From contig PKYZ01000254.1 in the NCBI GenBank assembly GCA_003132865.1, forward strand, positions 1-9,849: a stretch of DNA of 9,849 nt. Direction: 5' to 3'. Positions 1 through 6,762 of this stretch are shown one piece after another. The DNA is from Bryobacterales bacterium (GTDB lineage Bacteria; Acidobacteriota; Terriglobia; Bryobacterales; Bryobacteraceae). The notes below the pieces were generated by a model that saw only the letters and a program-made list of their open reading frames with translations, made no database searches and was not told where the DNA came from. Position 1 is the stretch's first letter, and every line of letters starts with the position of its first letter. The translations under genes and the position numbers were made by a program.

Positions 1-34
1 GCTATGCCCAATGATTTCAATCTTGGGAATGCGG

Positions 35-361
35 TCAAACAGCTAATTTGGACGGGAGTGCATAGATATATACCCATGTCAGGCAGCCATTGTCGGAACA
101 GATACCGAAGTTTAGCCATTCCGGCCATGAGTTGCGCCTGGTAGATAAATAGGGTGAGGTTTTATCGCTAAGCTCAAGCTCAACGCTCCATCCTGAGCCG
201 AATGTGCTTCGCAGGTCGTCCCGAAGCCGCTCCAGAAACCGCAGGATCACCCGTTTTTGTAGTTCCTTGAAAGAGGCCCCAACTTTGGCCGCGAGGACCA
301 TATTCGATTCGTTCAGCAGGGCGTGTTCTATGATTATTTCCGTGTCAGTCGCTTTCATCAT
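35..361 (-). CDS. C-terminal piece of the PD-(D/E)XK nuclease-family gene, or a coupled small gene
   Basis: This 108-residue frame starts with two consecutive ATG codons (359-361 and 356-358) that overlap the last 17 bases of the nuclease frame. The sequence GGGAGAGG lies about six bases before the first ATG, so independent translation is possible. The content (LAAKVGASFKELQKRV, FLERLRDDLRS, then GWSVELELS) is a helical stretch followed by a strand-rich tail. This resembles the C-terminal region that follows the catalytic core in longer PDDEXK_4-family proteins. The simplest reading is one original gene with a one-base frame change in the GGTGGTGATGATGAA tract. A genuine stop-start coupled pair is the alternative. 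The end may also be cut short, because it terminates soon after WVYIYALPS. I cannot identify a function for this piece on its own. Confidence 0.5.
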   Translation of the reverse strand: MMKATDTEIIIEHALLNESNMVLAAKVGASFKELQKRVILRFLERLRDDLRSTFGSGWSVELELSDKTSPYLSTRRNSWPEWLNFGICSDNGCLTWVYIYALPSKLAV

Positions 362-1145
362 CACCACCCTCTCCCGCAAAGTCACCTGCGAGGTATCGCT
401 CAAAATCCCGCAGGAACCATCGCACCTTATCGGCTTCACAAATTCTAGCGCAATCTCGAGCCCAGCGCTGGAGTTCCCCATATGGGACCGTAACGAGCCT
501 ATTTGTGCTCTTAAGAGACATGTGCAGTTCACCCGAAATGCTTGTGGGGTCGCGGCCCGTGCCAGACAAATAGACGAGGCAAAACTTACCGGAGTAGCGG
601 CTCTCAAGTGCAGTGCAATACCGCTCGATCTGATTCAGTTGTTCGCCTGCCCAAGGCTTGTTTTCAATGCCGACCCCAAAGTCTCCGAAATCCACGAGGA
701 TGTCGAGAAACCCGAGGACACGCGATGCAAACAGAGGAACCTGCGTAACGACGGCGTACCGATTTGGTAGCCCTCCTCTGTCGACCTTTAGGAGTACCAA
801 AAATTCTCGGAGAAACAGGGTGCCTTGCCCATGGGTACCATCAGCGTCAAGGAGATCGGCCACGATTCTCGAAACCGTGTTCTCGTCGGGGCTAATGTAA
901 CCGAATGGCGTAAAGTCTGGCGCATTGAAAAGGGCTATGCGTCCACGCGCTGCCTGGGAGATGTCGAGGCGCGCCTGAAGCATCGAATAGAAGGCGTCTA
1001 GATCAGACCGAAACGCCGCGCGTCGGCCCGCCACAGCCGCACCGACATCGCCATAGTAGGTATCCAACTGGGATCTATCCAATATCCACACTGTTGCAAG
1101 ACTGATTAAACCACGCTGAGTCACGCCAGTCAACAGAAACACCAC
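345..1145 (-). CDS. PD-(D/E)XK nuclease superfamily protein, catalytic part (reading frame interrupted)
   Basis: The 266-residue product looks like a PDDEXK_4-type nuclease-family protein (Pfam PF14281). A segment at about 78-118 has the usual DEN..SRI.ADLLD...HGQG pattern. The core follows: D148 in GFLDILVD, then E161 and K163 in GIENKPWAGEQ, then Q172 in NQIERY. This matches the D...ExK...Q nuclease signature, so the core is probably catalytically competent. The substrate is unknown; many relatives are uncharacterised or lie in defence islands, but no methylase or defence partner is seen here. The start is uncertain: the first codon is GTG with no clear ribosome binding site, and the family-like sequence begins only near residue 25. 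The frame stops soon after VRWFLRDFERYLAGDF, where relatives continue. That continuation appears in another frame at 361-35. The DNA is lower in G+C than the cell-wall genes next door, which suggests acquisition. Confidence 0.75.
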   Translation of the reverse strand: MVFLLTGVTQRGLISLATVWILDRSQLDTYYGDVGAAVAGRRAAFRSDLDAFYSMLQARLDISQAARGRIALFNAPDFTPFGYISPDENTVSRIVADLLDADGTHGQGTLFLREFLVLLKVDRGGLPNRYAVVTQVPLFASRVLGFLDILVDFGDFGVGIENKPWAGEQLNQIERYCTALESRYSGKFCLVYLSGTGRDPTSISGELHMSLKSTNRLVTVPYGELQRWARDCARICEADKVRWFLRDFERYLAGDFAGEGGDDESD

Positions 1146-1391
1146 GATTTTTGACGAGACCTTTAAAATCTGGCTTTACCGTCGGCTTCTCCTTTCTCCG
1201 TGGGTTCCAAATCTCGGCTCACTGCCGGGCGATCGCGAGGTGTTCGGTGTTGGCCATAGAGCCTACGATACTGCCCTTGACGCCCCTTCTGGACGGGATC
1301 TCTGCAATTCTATAGTGATGGACGTTCGCTGTTGGAAGCATGCCGCCGTCACATTCGTCCTTTGCGCTAGGCGGACGCGCACTCTTTTGGC
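1146..1391. other. Intergenic stretch with no recognisable gene
   Basis: This stretch separates the FHA gene stop from the nuclease gene; both are on the minus strand. A 75-codon open frame (1446-1219, minus) exists, but it begins inside the FHA gene and resembles nothing I know. No tRNA and no stem-loop followed by a T-run was found. On the minus strand, TTCCAA (1337-1332) and TATAGA (1314-1309) are 17 bases apart and could be a weak sigma-70-type promoter for the nuclease gene. The match is only 3 of 6 and 4 of 6 and would leave a leader of about 155 bases, so it is a guess. G+C content falls from the FHA gene towards the nuclease, so a boundary of acquired DNA may lie here. Confidence 0.35.
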
Positions 1392-2207
1392 CTACTGCTC
1401 GAACCGCAGGCACGCCCTCCCGACGTAAATCTCGTCGCCCGCGCACAGGCGCTCGCCGCGCCGGTTGCCGGCGGGGACTTCGATGGACCGGCCTTCGCGG
1501 AAGATGCGCGTTCCGAATTCGCTTTCGTCGTCGCAGATGCGGTATTGGCGCGAAGGCCGATCGAAGCGGATGTGCGCGTGCGCGCGGGAGACTGTCGCGT
1601 TTGCGTCGTCGCCGCCTTCTTCAAAGACTATGTCGTTGCGGCGCACGATGCGCTGCTGGCTGTCGGTGAGCTCCTGCATGCGTCCGATGTTGGTGCGCGG
1701 TTTCTCGAGCGTGTAGGTTTCCTGGGCGGCTCTTCCGCGCACTACCACAAGGCGCCCTGGCACGAATGTCGGCTCCAGTTCCGGTTTGGGCACCGGAGCG
1801 GGTGCTGGCGCTGGAACGGATGGGGCCTCGCGGATGGCGTACGCGATCTCGAAGCCCTTGGGGCCTTCCTCCGCCGTCTCCACATCCACCGCGAAGCCGG
1901 CGGGCAGCGTGCATCCCGCGCCCTGCAGACTCTCGCGGATATCGTTTTCCAACCGGCGATCCTGGGCGAACGCCGCCTGAAACAACGCGCGCCGCTCCGG
2001 CTCCTGGGACACCAGCCGCACGCGCAGATAGTTGTAAGGGAACAGGCGCTGGCCGCGCTGTATGGTTTGGATCTTGCCTCCGATTTCCTCAAGTATTGCC
2101 CGATGCACCAGCAGCAGCTCGTCCGACTGGGCGGGACCGAACGCCCGCTCGGTCCATTTGCGGAACGCGCGCTCGATGGTCTTCTCCACTTCCGAAAAGA
2201 AACTCAT
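1392..2207 (-). CDS. FhaA-like FHA domain protein (DUF3662-like N-terminus)
   Basis: The 271-residue protein has two parts joined by a Pro/Ala-rich linker (about 128-150). Residues 1-125 resemble the DUF3662/FhaA N-terminal domain: an amphipathic start (SEVEKTIERAFRKW) and a conserved-looking RLFPYNYLRVRL at 54-65. Residues 150-271 form an FHA domain with NIGR (G175, R176) and VSRAH (S207, H210), the residues that bind phosphothreonine in this fold. The usual Asn of the following NG(T) loop is replaced: here it reads SEFGT at 229-233. It is therefore probably a cytoplasmic phosphothreonine reader or scaffold. The start codon overlaps the stop of the SEDS-PBP fusion gene (ATGA, 2207-2204), with GGGGA upstream, which indicates translational coupling. 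In actinobacteria, FhaA and FhaB genes lie beside rodA and pbpA, so a role in controlling peptidoglycan synthesis is a reasonable inference. No Ser/Thr kinase or phosphatase is present here. Confidence 0.85.
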   Translation of the reverse strand: MSFFSEVEKTIERAFRKWTERAFGPAQSDELLLVHRAILEEIGGKIQTIQRGQRLFPYNYLRVRLVSQEPERRALFQAAFAQDRRLENDIRESLQGAGCTLPAGFAVDVETAEEGPKGFEIAYAIREAPSVPAPAPAPVPKPELEPTFVPGRLVVVRGRAAQETYTLEKPRTNIGRMQELTDSQQRIVRRNDIVFEEGGDDANATVSRAHAHIRFDRPSRQYRICDDESEFGTRIFREGRSIEVPAGNRRGERLCAGDEIYVGRACLRFEQ

Positions 2208-5200
2208 GGCTGTTTCCCCGTTCCGATAAGGCCCAGGCTCTGCGCCGCCGTCACCAGCGCGGCGGCCGCCGGAGCTGCGTACGTGCCACCATACTGGCCG
2301 TTCTCGATCAACACCGCGAAGGCGATGCGCTTGCCGGCCGGATACGGCGCGAACCCGATGAACCAGGCATGCGAAGGCGCGTCCGCAAGTTCCGCCGTGC
2401 CGGTCTTGCCCGCGATTTGGACGGGCGCATCGGCCGCGCGCCGGCCCGTGCCTTGCGTCACCACTTCGCGCATGAAGCGGGACAACGTCGCAGCCACATC
2501 CGGGCCGATCACCGCCTGCGGCGCTTGCGTACGATCGTTGCTTTCGTCGGCGATCCAGCGCCCTTGCGGCAGTTGGCCGCCGTTGGCAATGGCCGCCGCC
2601 ACACGCGCCAGTTGGAATGGGGACGCGACTACCTGACCTTGCCCGTAAGACGATTGCGGCAGCGACTTGCGCAGTTGCTGCGCGGTGGCGGGCGCAGCCA
2701 TGGAAATGCCCAGCAGGCTGCCGGTATCGAATAAGTGCTGCGCGCCCACGTTGTAAGTGCCTAACTGCGCGAAGTAAGCATTGCAGGAGACAATCACGGC
2801 GCGCTCCATGTCGATGGTTCCGTGCGGCGACTTGTCTTCTACATCGTCGCGGATGGGGCGGCTCGATCCATGCAGGTAGTTACCCACGCGGCCGTCCGGC
2901 AGGCGAATGCAGGAGTAAGTCTGCTTGGACAACTGCGGGTCGCTACGCAGCGCCGCCATCGCGGTGACTACCTTGAATGTGGAGCCGGGCGGATAGAGGC
3001 CGTAGCGCGCGCGATCCAGATACGGATTGGCCGCGGCGTCTTCAATCTCGGTGCGGCCGGCTTCCACAGGCATAGCGTCGCCTGGCCCGATGGGCGGCAG
3101 CGGATAGCTGACCGCCGCCAGCAGATCGCCAGTTGCCGGATCGAGCACCACCAGGGATCCCTTGTCCTGGCCCGCCTTCTGCAGCGCGTTCTTCAGAATC
3201 TCGCCGGCGCGCACCTGCAGCCGCGCATCGAGCGAGAGGCGGACGTCGCGCTTCCGGCCCAGCACGCGCCGGACGGCCGGACTGTTGGGATCGTAGCGGT
3301 GGCGCAGCAGCGGGACTAGCTCGCGCAGGTCGTAACGCACGACGCGCTCCATCTTGCCCGTCTTGGGATTTTCGACATCCACCAGGGTGGGGCGGTCGTC
3401 ATAGCCGCGCAGGCGCGTGGCCGAGTCGCGCTCCACGAACGAAGTATTGCCGGCGCCCCAGCGGATGCGTGTGCGCAGATCGCCGAGCAGGTGGAAGGTC
3501 AGGCCTTCGAACGGATAGTGCCGGCTCTCGGTGCGCGAGCAGGCCTGATCGATGTTGATGCCGAGTTGCTGGTATTGCGCGCGGTGTTTCTCCAGCTCGT
3601 CCCAATTGCTGGTGGCCAGCGGAAGACCGTTGCGGTCGTAGATGCTGCCCTTGGGAATATCGCGCGCGATTTCCTGGAAGCGCGGATTGTATTGGTAGCG
3701 GCGCGCGCCATCGGCCTGTACGACCAGGGTGCCTTCGCCCATGATGGCGCCGCTGTGCAGCACCTGGACGTAGGCGGCTTTGCCGGCGATGATCAGGGCC
3801 AGCGCTCCGAGCGCCAGACCCGCGGCTTCGACTGGCGCACGGAACGGCGCGTTGCGCTGCGGATCCGCAGCGGGCCGGCTGGAGATCGAGAGCAACATGG
3901 CGAAGACGACGAAATTCGCCAGCATGGACGATCGGCCATAGCTCAGGAAGGGCGTCACGACTCCGGAAAGCGGTAGCACGCCCAGCGATCCGCCCGCAAT
4001 CAACAGGATCTGCAGTGCCATGGCCACGCCCAGGCCCGTTGCCAGGAAGAATTCATAATCGCTGCGCGCGCGCAAGGCGATGCGCGCCGCGCGGTACAGG
4101 ATGAAAGCGTAGACCGCGAACACCGCTGCCACGCCCAGGAAGCCCCATTCCTCGCCAAGGGCCGAAAGGATCAAGTCCGTATGCGATGCCGGGACCAGCG
4201 CCGGATCGCCCAAGCCAGGCCCCGTGCCCCAGAAGCCGCCCGTGGCGTAAGCCCATAACGATTGCGCCAATTGATCGCCGCCGTGGATGACGTTGTTCCA
4301 GGGCGACGCCCACATGGAGACGCGCTCGTAAACGGTGTGCGGGACGCGCACGAGATACCCGCCCACGAATCCGGCCAGCAGAAACAGGAGACCGGCCGCC
4401 GCGATCAGCGCGTCTTTGCGCGCGATCGAGTACAGTGCCAGGAACAGGCAGGTGAACACCATCGCCGGTCCCATATCTTTCTGCAAAAAGAAAAACATCA
4501 GCGAAAGCGCCACGCACGCGAATGCTGGAATAGTGTATTCGAGCGGCGGAATGCCGCCGAGGCGGTTGAAACGCGCCAGCCGCGGGCGCTGCTCGCGGAC
4601 GTGCCGCAGGATGTCCCAACGTTGCGCGAAGTAGCCGGCCAAAAACAGGATCAGCAGAATGCGGATCAGCTCGACGGGCTGAAATCCGAACAGGTTGACT
4701 TTGGCGTCGCTCGTGCCGGGGCCGTATCCGAACACGATCAGCAGGGCCGAAAGCGCGAAGCTGGCCAGCAGCGGCACGAAGCTCAGCTTGCCCAGCAGAC
4801 GCTCGTAGTCGAGCGCGCTGGCGATGGCCAGGAGGACGCATCCGGCGGCTACGCCTTGCGCGAAATCCACGAAGAGCAGGCTATCGCGCACCGGATCGCG
4901 CAGGCTGACCATTAAGTTGAGGCCGAGGCCGGTGAGCAGCAAGATGGAGGGGAGCAGCGTGCTGTCGCCTGGGAACGCGCGCACGCTCCACCAAAGGTGC
5001 GCGGCCCAGAATGCCGCGAAGAATGCGGCCACCCAGATGAAGAACGCGCGCCGGAACTGCGCCGGACGCCGCACCACGAACGACGGCTTCAACTGGCGGA
5101 ACTGTTCGCCAGTCAGGAGGGCGTGGCGTCCACGGAACGACTTCAGGCCGCGCGCGGCTTCCACCTCCGCTTCGGAGACACGCAGGCGGGCGAGCGCGCC

Positions 5201-5539
5201 CACGTTTGGCAGACTGCCCGAGGCGTCGTAGATGCGGCGCGCCACGAATTGCCGCTCGGCCGGTTCGGTGAAGATGGCCAGGTAAGGCAGCAGGTCCTCG
5301 CGCGCGGTAAGATCGTTCAGGTTTAGCAGTTGCTTACCGGCGAGGCCGGTTTCGATTTCAGCGAACGAGCGAGTTTTGGCGCGGTAGACCAGGAAGAAGC
5401 CGAAGAGCAGCATGAGCGAACCCGCCAGCATCCAGATCGCTTCGCGGCGCCTCCAGACGATGGCCCGCCAGGCGATCGCGCGCCGGCCACGGCCGGACGC
5501 TTGCGCTCTCTCCGCTGCTCTGCTGCGTGTTACTGCCAT
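2204..5539 (-). CDS. SEDS (FtsW/RodA) glycosyltransferase fused to class B penicillin-binding protein
   Basis: This single 1111-residue membrane protein should both polymerise lipid II and cross-link the glycan strands. A basic N-terminus (16-32) precedes a membrane segment at 36-52. An extracytoplasmic stretch (53-164) and another membrane segment (165-183) follow. The SEDS domain spans about 190-555 with about ten membrane segments. It carries FQPVE (286-290), a large loop with HTD (D455, aligning by motif with the essential Asp of FtsW/RodA) followed by GEEWGFLG, and LPLSG...PFLSYGRSS (522-538). A further membrane segment (571-593) leads outside to the PBP part, which has a pedestal (about 600-770) and a transpeptidase domain. 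Its motifs are complete: STFK (nucleophile S853, K856), SCN (918-920) and KTG (1045-1047). FtsW/RodA and PBP2/FtsI are normally separate, interacting proteins of about 400 and 600 residues, so this is a fusion. The start ATG lies 12 bases after the toxin stop. The gene is coupled to the FHA gene downstream. Whether it acts in elongation or division cannot be decided. Confidence 0.93.
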   Translation of the reverse strand: MAVTRSRAAERAQASGRGRRAIAWRAIVWRRREAIWMLAGSLMLLFGFFLVYRAKTRSFAEIETGLAGKQLLNLNDLTAREDLLPYLAIFTEPAERQFVARRIYDASGSLPNVGALARLRVSEAEVEAARGLKSFRGRHALLTGEQFRQLKPSFVVRRPAQFRRAFFIWVAAFFAAFWAAHLWWSVRAFPGDSTLLPSILLLTGLGLNLMVSLRDPVRDSLLFVDFAQGVAAGCVLLAIASALDYERLLGKLSFVPLLASFALSALLIVFGYGPGTSDAKVNLFGFQPVELIRILLILFLAGYFAQRWDILRHVREQRPRLARFNRLGGIPPLEYTIPAFACVALSLMFFFLQKDMGPAMVFTCLFLALYSIARKDALIAAAGLLFLLAGFVGGYLVRVPHTVYERVSMWASPWNNVIHGGDQLAQSLWAYATGGFWGTGPGLGDPALVPASHTDLILSALGEEWGFLGVAAVFAVYAFILYRAARIALRARSDYEFFLATGLGVAMALQILLIAGGSLGVLPLSGVVTPFLSYGRSSMLANFVVFAMLLSISSRPAADPQRNAPFRAPVEAAGLALGALALIIAGKAAYVQVLHSGAIMGEGTLVVQADGARRYQYNPRFQEIARDIPKGSIYDRNGLPLATSNWDELEKHRAQYQQLGINIDQACSRTESRHYPFEGLTFHLLGDLRTRIRWGAGNTSFVERDSATRLRGYDDRPTLVDVENPKTGKMERVVRYDLRELVPLLRHRYDPNSPAVRRVLGRKRDVRLSLDARLQVRAGEILKNALQKAGQDKGSLVVLDPATGDLLAAVSYPLPPIGPGDAMPVEAGRTEIEDAAANPYLDRARYGLYPPGSTFKVVTAMAALRSDPQLSKQTYSCIRLPDGRVGNYLHGSSRPIRDDVEDKSPHGTIDMERAVIVSCNAYFAQLGTYNVGAQHLFDTGSLLGISMAAPATAQQLRKSLPQSSYGQGQVVASPFQLARVAAAIANGGQLPQGRWIADESNDRTQAPQAVIGPDVAATLSRFMREVVTQGTGRRAADAPVQIAGKTGTAELADAPSHAWFIGFAPYPAGKRIAFAVLIENGQYGGTYAAPAAAALVTAAQSLGLIGTGKQP

Positions 5540-5551
5540 AGTTTCCGATCG

Positions 5552-5899
5552 CTACGGAAGCCCCATGACGAAAGCAGCCGCAAGCTCGATCTCGCTCAGC
5601 CGTTCCGGCGCGAGTTCTCCGATCTTGTGCTTCAGTTTGCGGCGGTCGAGCGCCCGAATCTGGTGACACAGGGCAACCGAGTCACGCTCTAGCCCGGCCT
5701 CTTTCGCCGGGGCCAGGACGGTATGTGCAAGACCGGCTTGCCTCAGTTGCGTGGTGAACGGAATAATCACAACGGTACTCAAGGGAGACAAGTCGTCGGT
5801 CTGAAGAATCACGACGGGGCGCCGTCCCGCCTGCTCGTGGTCCTCTTTCGGCAGCCCGAGATCGACAAACCAAACCTCACCACGTTTCGCCAGGTTCAT
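5552..5899 (-). CDS. MazF/PemK-family endoribonuclease toxin
   Basis: The 115-residue product has the usual MazF length and motif order. These are RGEVWFVDLG (6-15), RRPVVIL (26-32), VVIIPFTTQL (43-52), DSVALCHQIRALD (73-85) and KLKHKIGEL (88-96). By motif alignment with Bacillus MazF, R27 and T49 correspond to the catalytic Arg and Thr, so the enzyme looks intact. Family members cleave mRNA at short sequences and arrest growth until neutralised by an antitoxin. The start ATG overlaps the stop of the upstream gene (ATGA, 5899-5896), the arrangement expected of a toxin translated after its antitoxin. That upstream gene, however, encodes an unusual 251-residue protein and not a small MazE. The toxin stop is only 12 bases from the SEDS-PBP start. 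Confidence 0.92.
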   Translation of the reverse strand: MNLAKRGEVWFVDLGLPKEDHEQAGRRPVVILQTDDLSPLSTVVIIPFTTQLRQAGLAHTVLAPAKEAGLERDSVALCHQIRALDRRKLKHKIGELAPERLSEIELAAAFVMGLP

Positions 5900-6651
5900 G
5901 GCCGATCGTCTTGCGCAAGCCCATCGGCGTAGCTATCCAGACCCGCCTCAGCCAGGACCAGATCCTCTTCTTCACTGCGGCCAACCTGCGCACCGGGGCG
6001 CACCGTCTTCAGAAGTCCGGCCACCTTGGCTAAGTGGTACGCATTCACCGCGTAACTCTTGCTCCAGTGCGCCAGAGCAGCGACGTTCTCCAATTTCGCC
6101 GAAGGGGTTCGGCCGTCCGCCAGCGCGGCAAGGGAAGCGCGGACTGCGGAGAACGCCATCGCGTACGCGATAAGCGCATTGGCCCATGCCTCCGCGTCGG
6201 ACTCATTCGGCCGAAGATCTGCAGGACCTTGTTTGTCCAGGGGCACGGCGAGCGCTTTCGCGATTCGAATGATTGTGGCCAAGCCGTGCAAGGCGTTTAG
6301 CGAGGCATCGCGACCGATCCAACGCGGGCCGTGTGACCGTAACAGGCGTTCGGATTCTCGAAAGCTCCCCACGGTCAGAGCGGAAAACCGCTGCGGGTCT
6401 TCCTGAAGCCACCCCCAGACGATGAAAATAGTCGAGGCGTAGTAGTCTCTGAACTTTGGGAACACTCGTTCGAAAGTTCTCGCCAACTGCTCGACCGAAG
6501 CAGCGTGAAGCAGGGGGTCAAAGATTTCCTCCCCAATTTGGTCCCCGATCCTGTCCAGGGCTACGACTAACGCGGGAGGTAGAATCCGGCGGAGTTCGTT
6601 GCCGGGAAACGTCGCCGCAGGGACCAGTTGACCCACGGCAGCAGAAGCCAT
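5896..6651 (-). CDS. Unrecognised helical protein, candidate antitoxin of the MazF toxin
   Basis: I do not recognise a family for this 251-residue protein. It appears almost wholly alpha-helical, with no signal peptide and no membrane segment of convincing length. An acidic tail ends it (about 225-251: SEEEDLVLAEAGLDSYADG, then LAQDD). Such tails resemble the toxin-wrapping C-termini of MazE-like antitoxins, which is an inference from composition. No AbrB, ribbon-helix-helix or helix-turn-helix DNA-binding motif is obvious. Its stop overlaps the toxin start by ATGA, so the position is that of an antitoxin, but it is about three times the usual MazE length. I chose ATG 6651 and not the in-frame GTG at 6690. 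GAAGG lies four bases before the ATG, and a TATAAT box at 6682-6677 lies between the two candidate starts. Confidence 0.7.
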   Translation of the reverse strand: MASAAVGQLVPAATFPGNELRRILPPALVVALDRIGDQIGEEIFDPLLHAASVEQLARTFERVFPKFRDYYASTIFIVWGWLQEDPQRFSALTVGSFRESERLLRSHGPRWIGRDASLNALHGLATIIRIAKALAVPLDKQGPADLRPNESDAEAWANALIAYAMAFSAVRASLAALADGRTPSAKLENVAALAHWSKSYAVNAYHLAKVAGLLKTVRPGAQVGRSEEEDLVLAEAGLDSYADGLAQDDRP

Positions 6652-6655
6652 TCGG

Positions 6656-6682
6656 CCTTCAGGAAGGATCGGAAGGATTATA
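6656..6682 (-). promoter_or_regulatory. Promoter and possible operator of the toxin-partner operon
   Basis: Reading the minus strand, a perfect TATAAT occupies 6682-6677. No good -35 box is found 16-18 bases upstream. Immediately downstream is a tandem repeat with a 9-base period, ATCCTTCC G ATCCTTCC (6678-6662), covering the expected transcription start. Next is the 12-base palindrome CCTTC-CT-GAAGG (6667-6656), whose second arm GAAGG is the apparent ribosome binding site of the ATG at 6651. The layout would suit autoregulation at transcription or translation. The operator role is an inference. Confidence 0.5.
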
Positions 6683-6762
6683 GCCGACACAACGCTACCA
6701 GTCCCATCCTACCAGGAACGCGGGCTTGGGAAGTTGTGATAACCTTGGCAATCGCCGTTAAC

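Noticed and set aside
35..1145. A complete defence system around the nuclease-family gene
   Set aside because: No methylase, helicase, ATPase, reverse transcriptase or other partner gene is present within the window.
1340..1391. A possible terminator after the FHA gene (CGTCC and GGACG arms on the minus strand)
   Set aside because: The loop is long, the stem is short, and no T-run follows, so it does not qualify as an intrinsic terminator.
1219..1446. A 75-codon minus-strand open frame in the intergenic stretch
   Set aside because: It starts inside the FHA gene, has no ribosome binding site and no recognisable sequence; it is too weak to call as a gene.
1545..2636. A 363-codon plus-strand open frame, with another of 322 codons at 1766-2734
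   Set aside because: Both lie antisense to the FHA and SEDS-PBP genes, have low-complexity Arg/Ala/Gly-rich translations, and arise from high G+C; the minus-strand genes have clear domains.
4053..4841. A 262-codon minus-strand open frame inside the fusion gene
   Set aside because: It is a shifted-frame shadow with Arg/Pro/Gly-rich content, while the main frame shows SEDS motifs over the same stretch.
6628..6762. An upstream extension of the peptidase start to 6628, or to GTG 6736
   Set aside because: The extension would place polar residues before the signal peptide and would run back into the divergent promoter and the start of the opposite gene; ATG 6763 gives a proper signal peptide.
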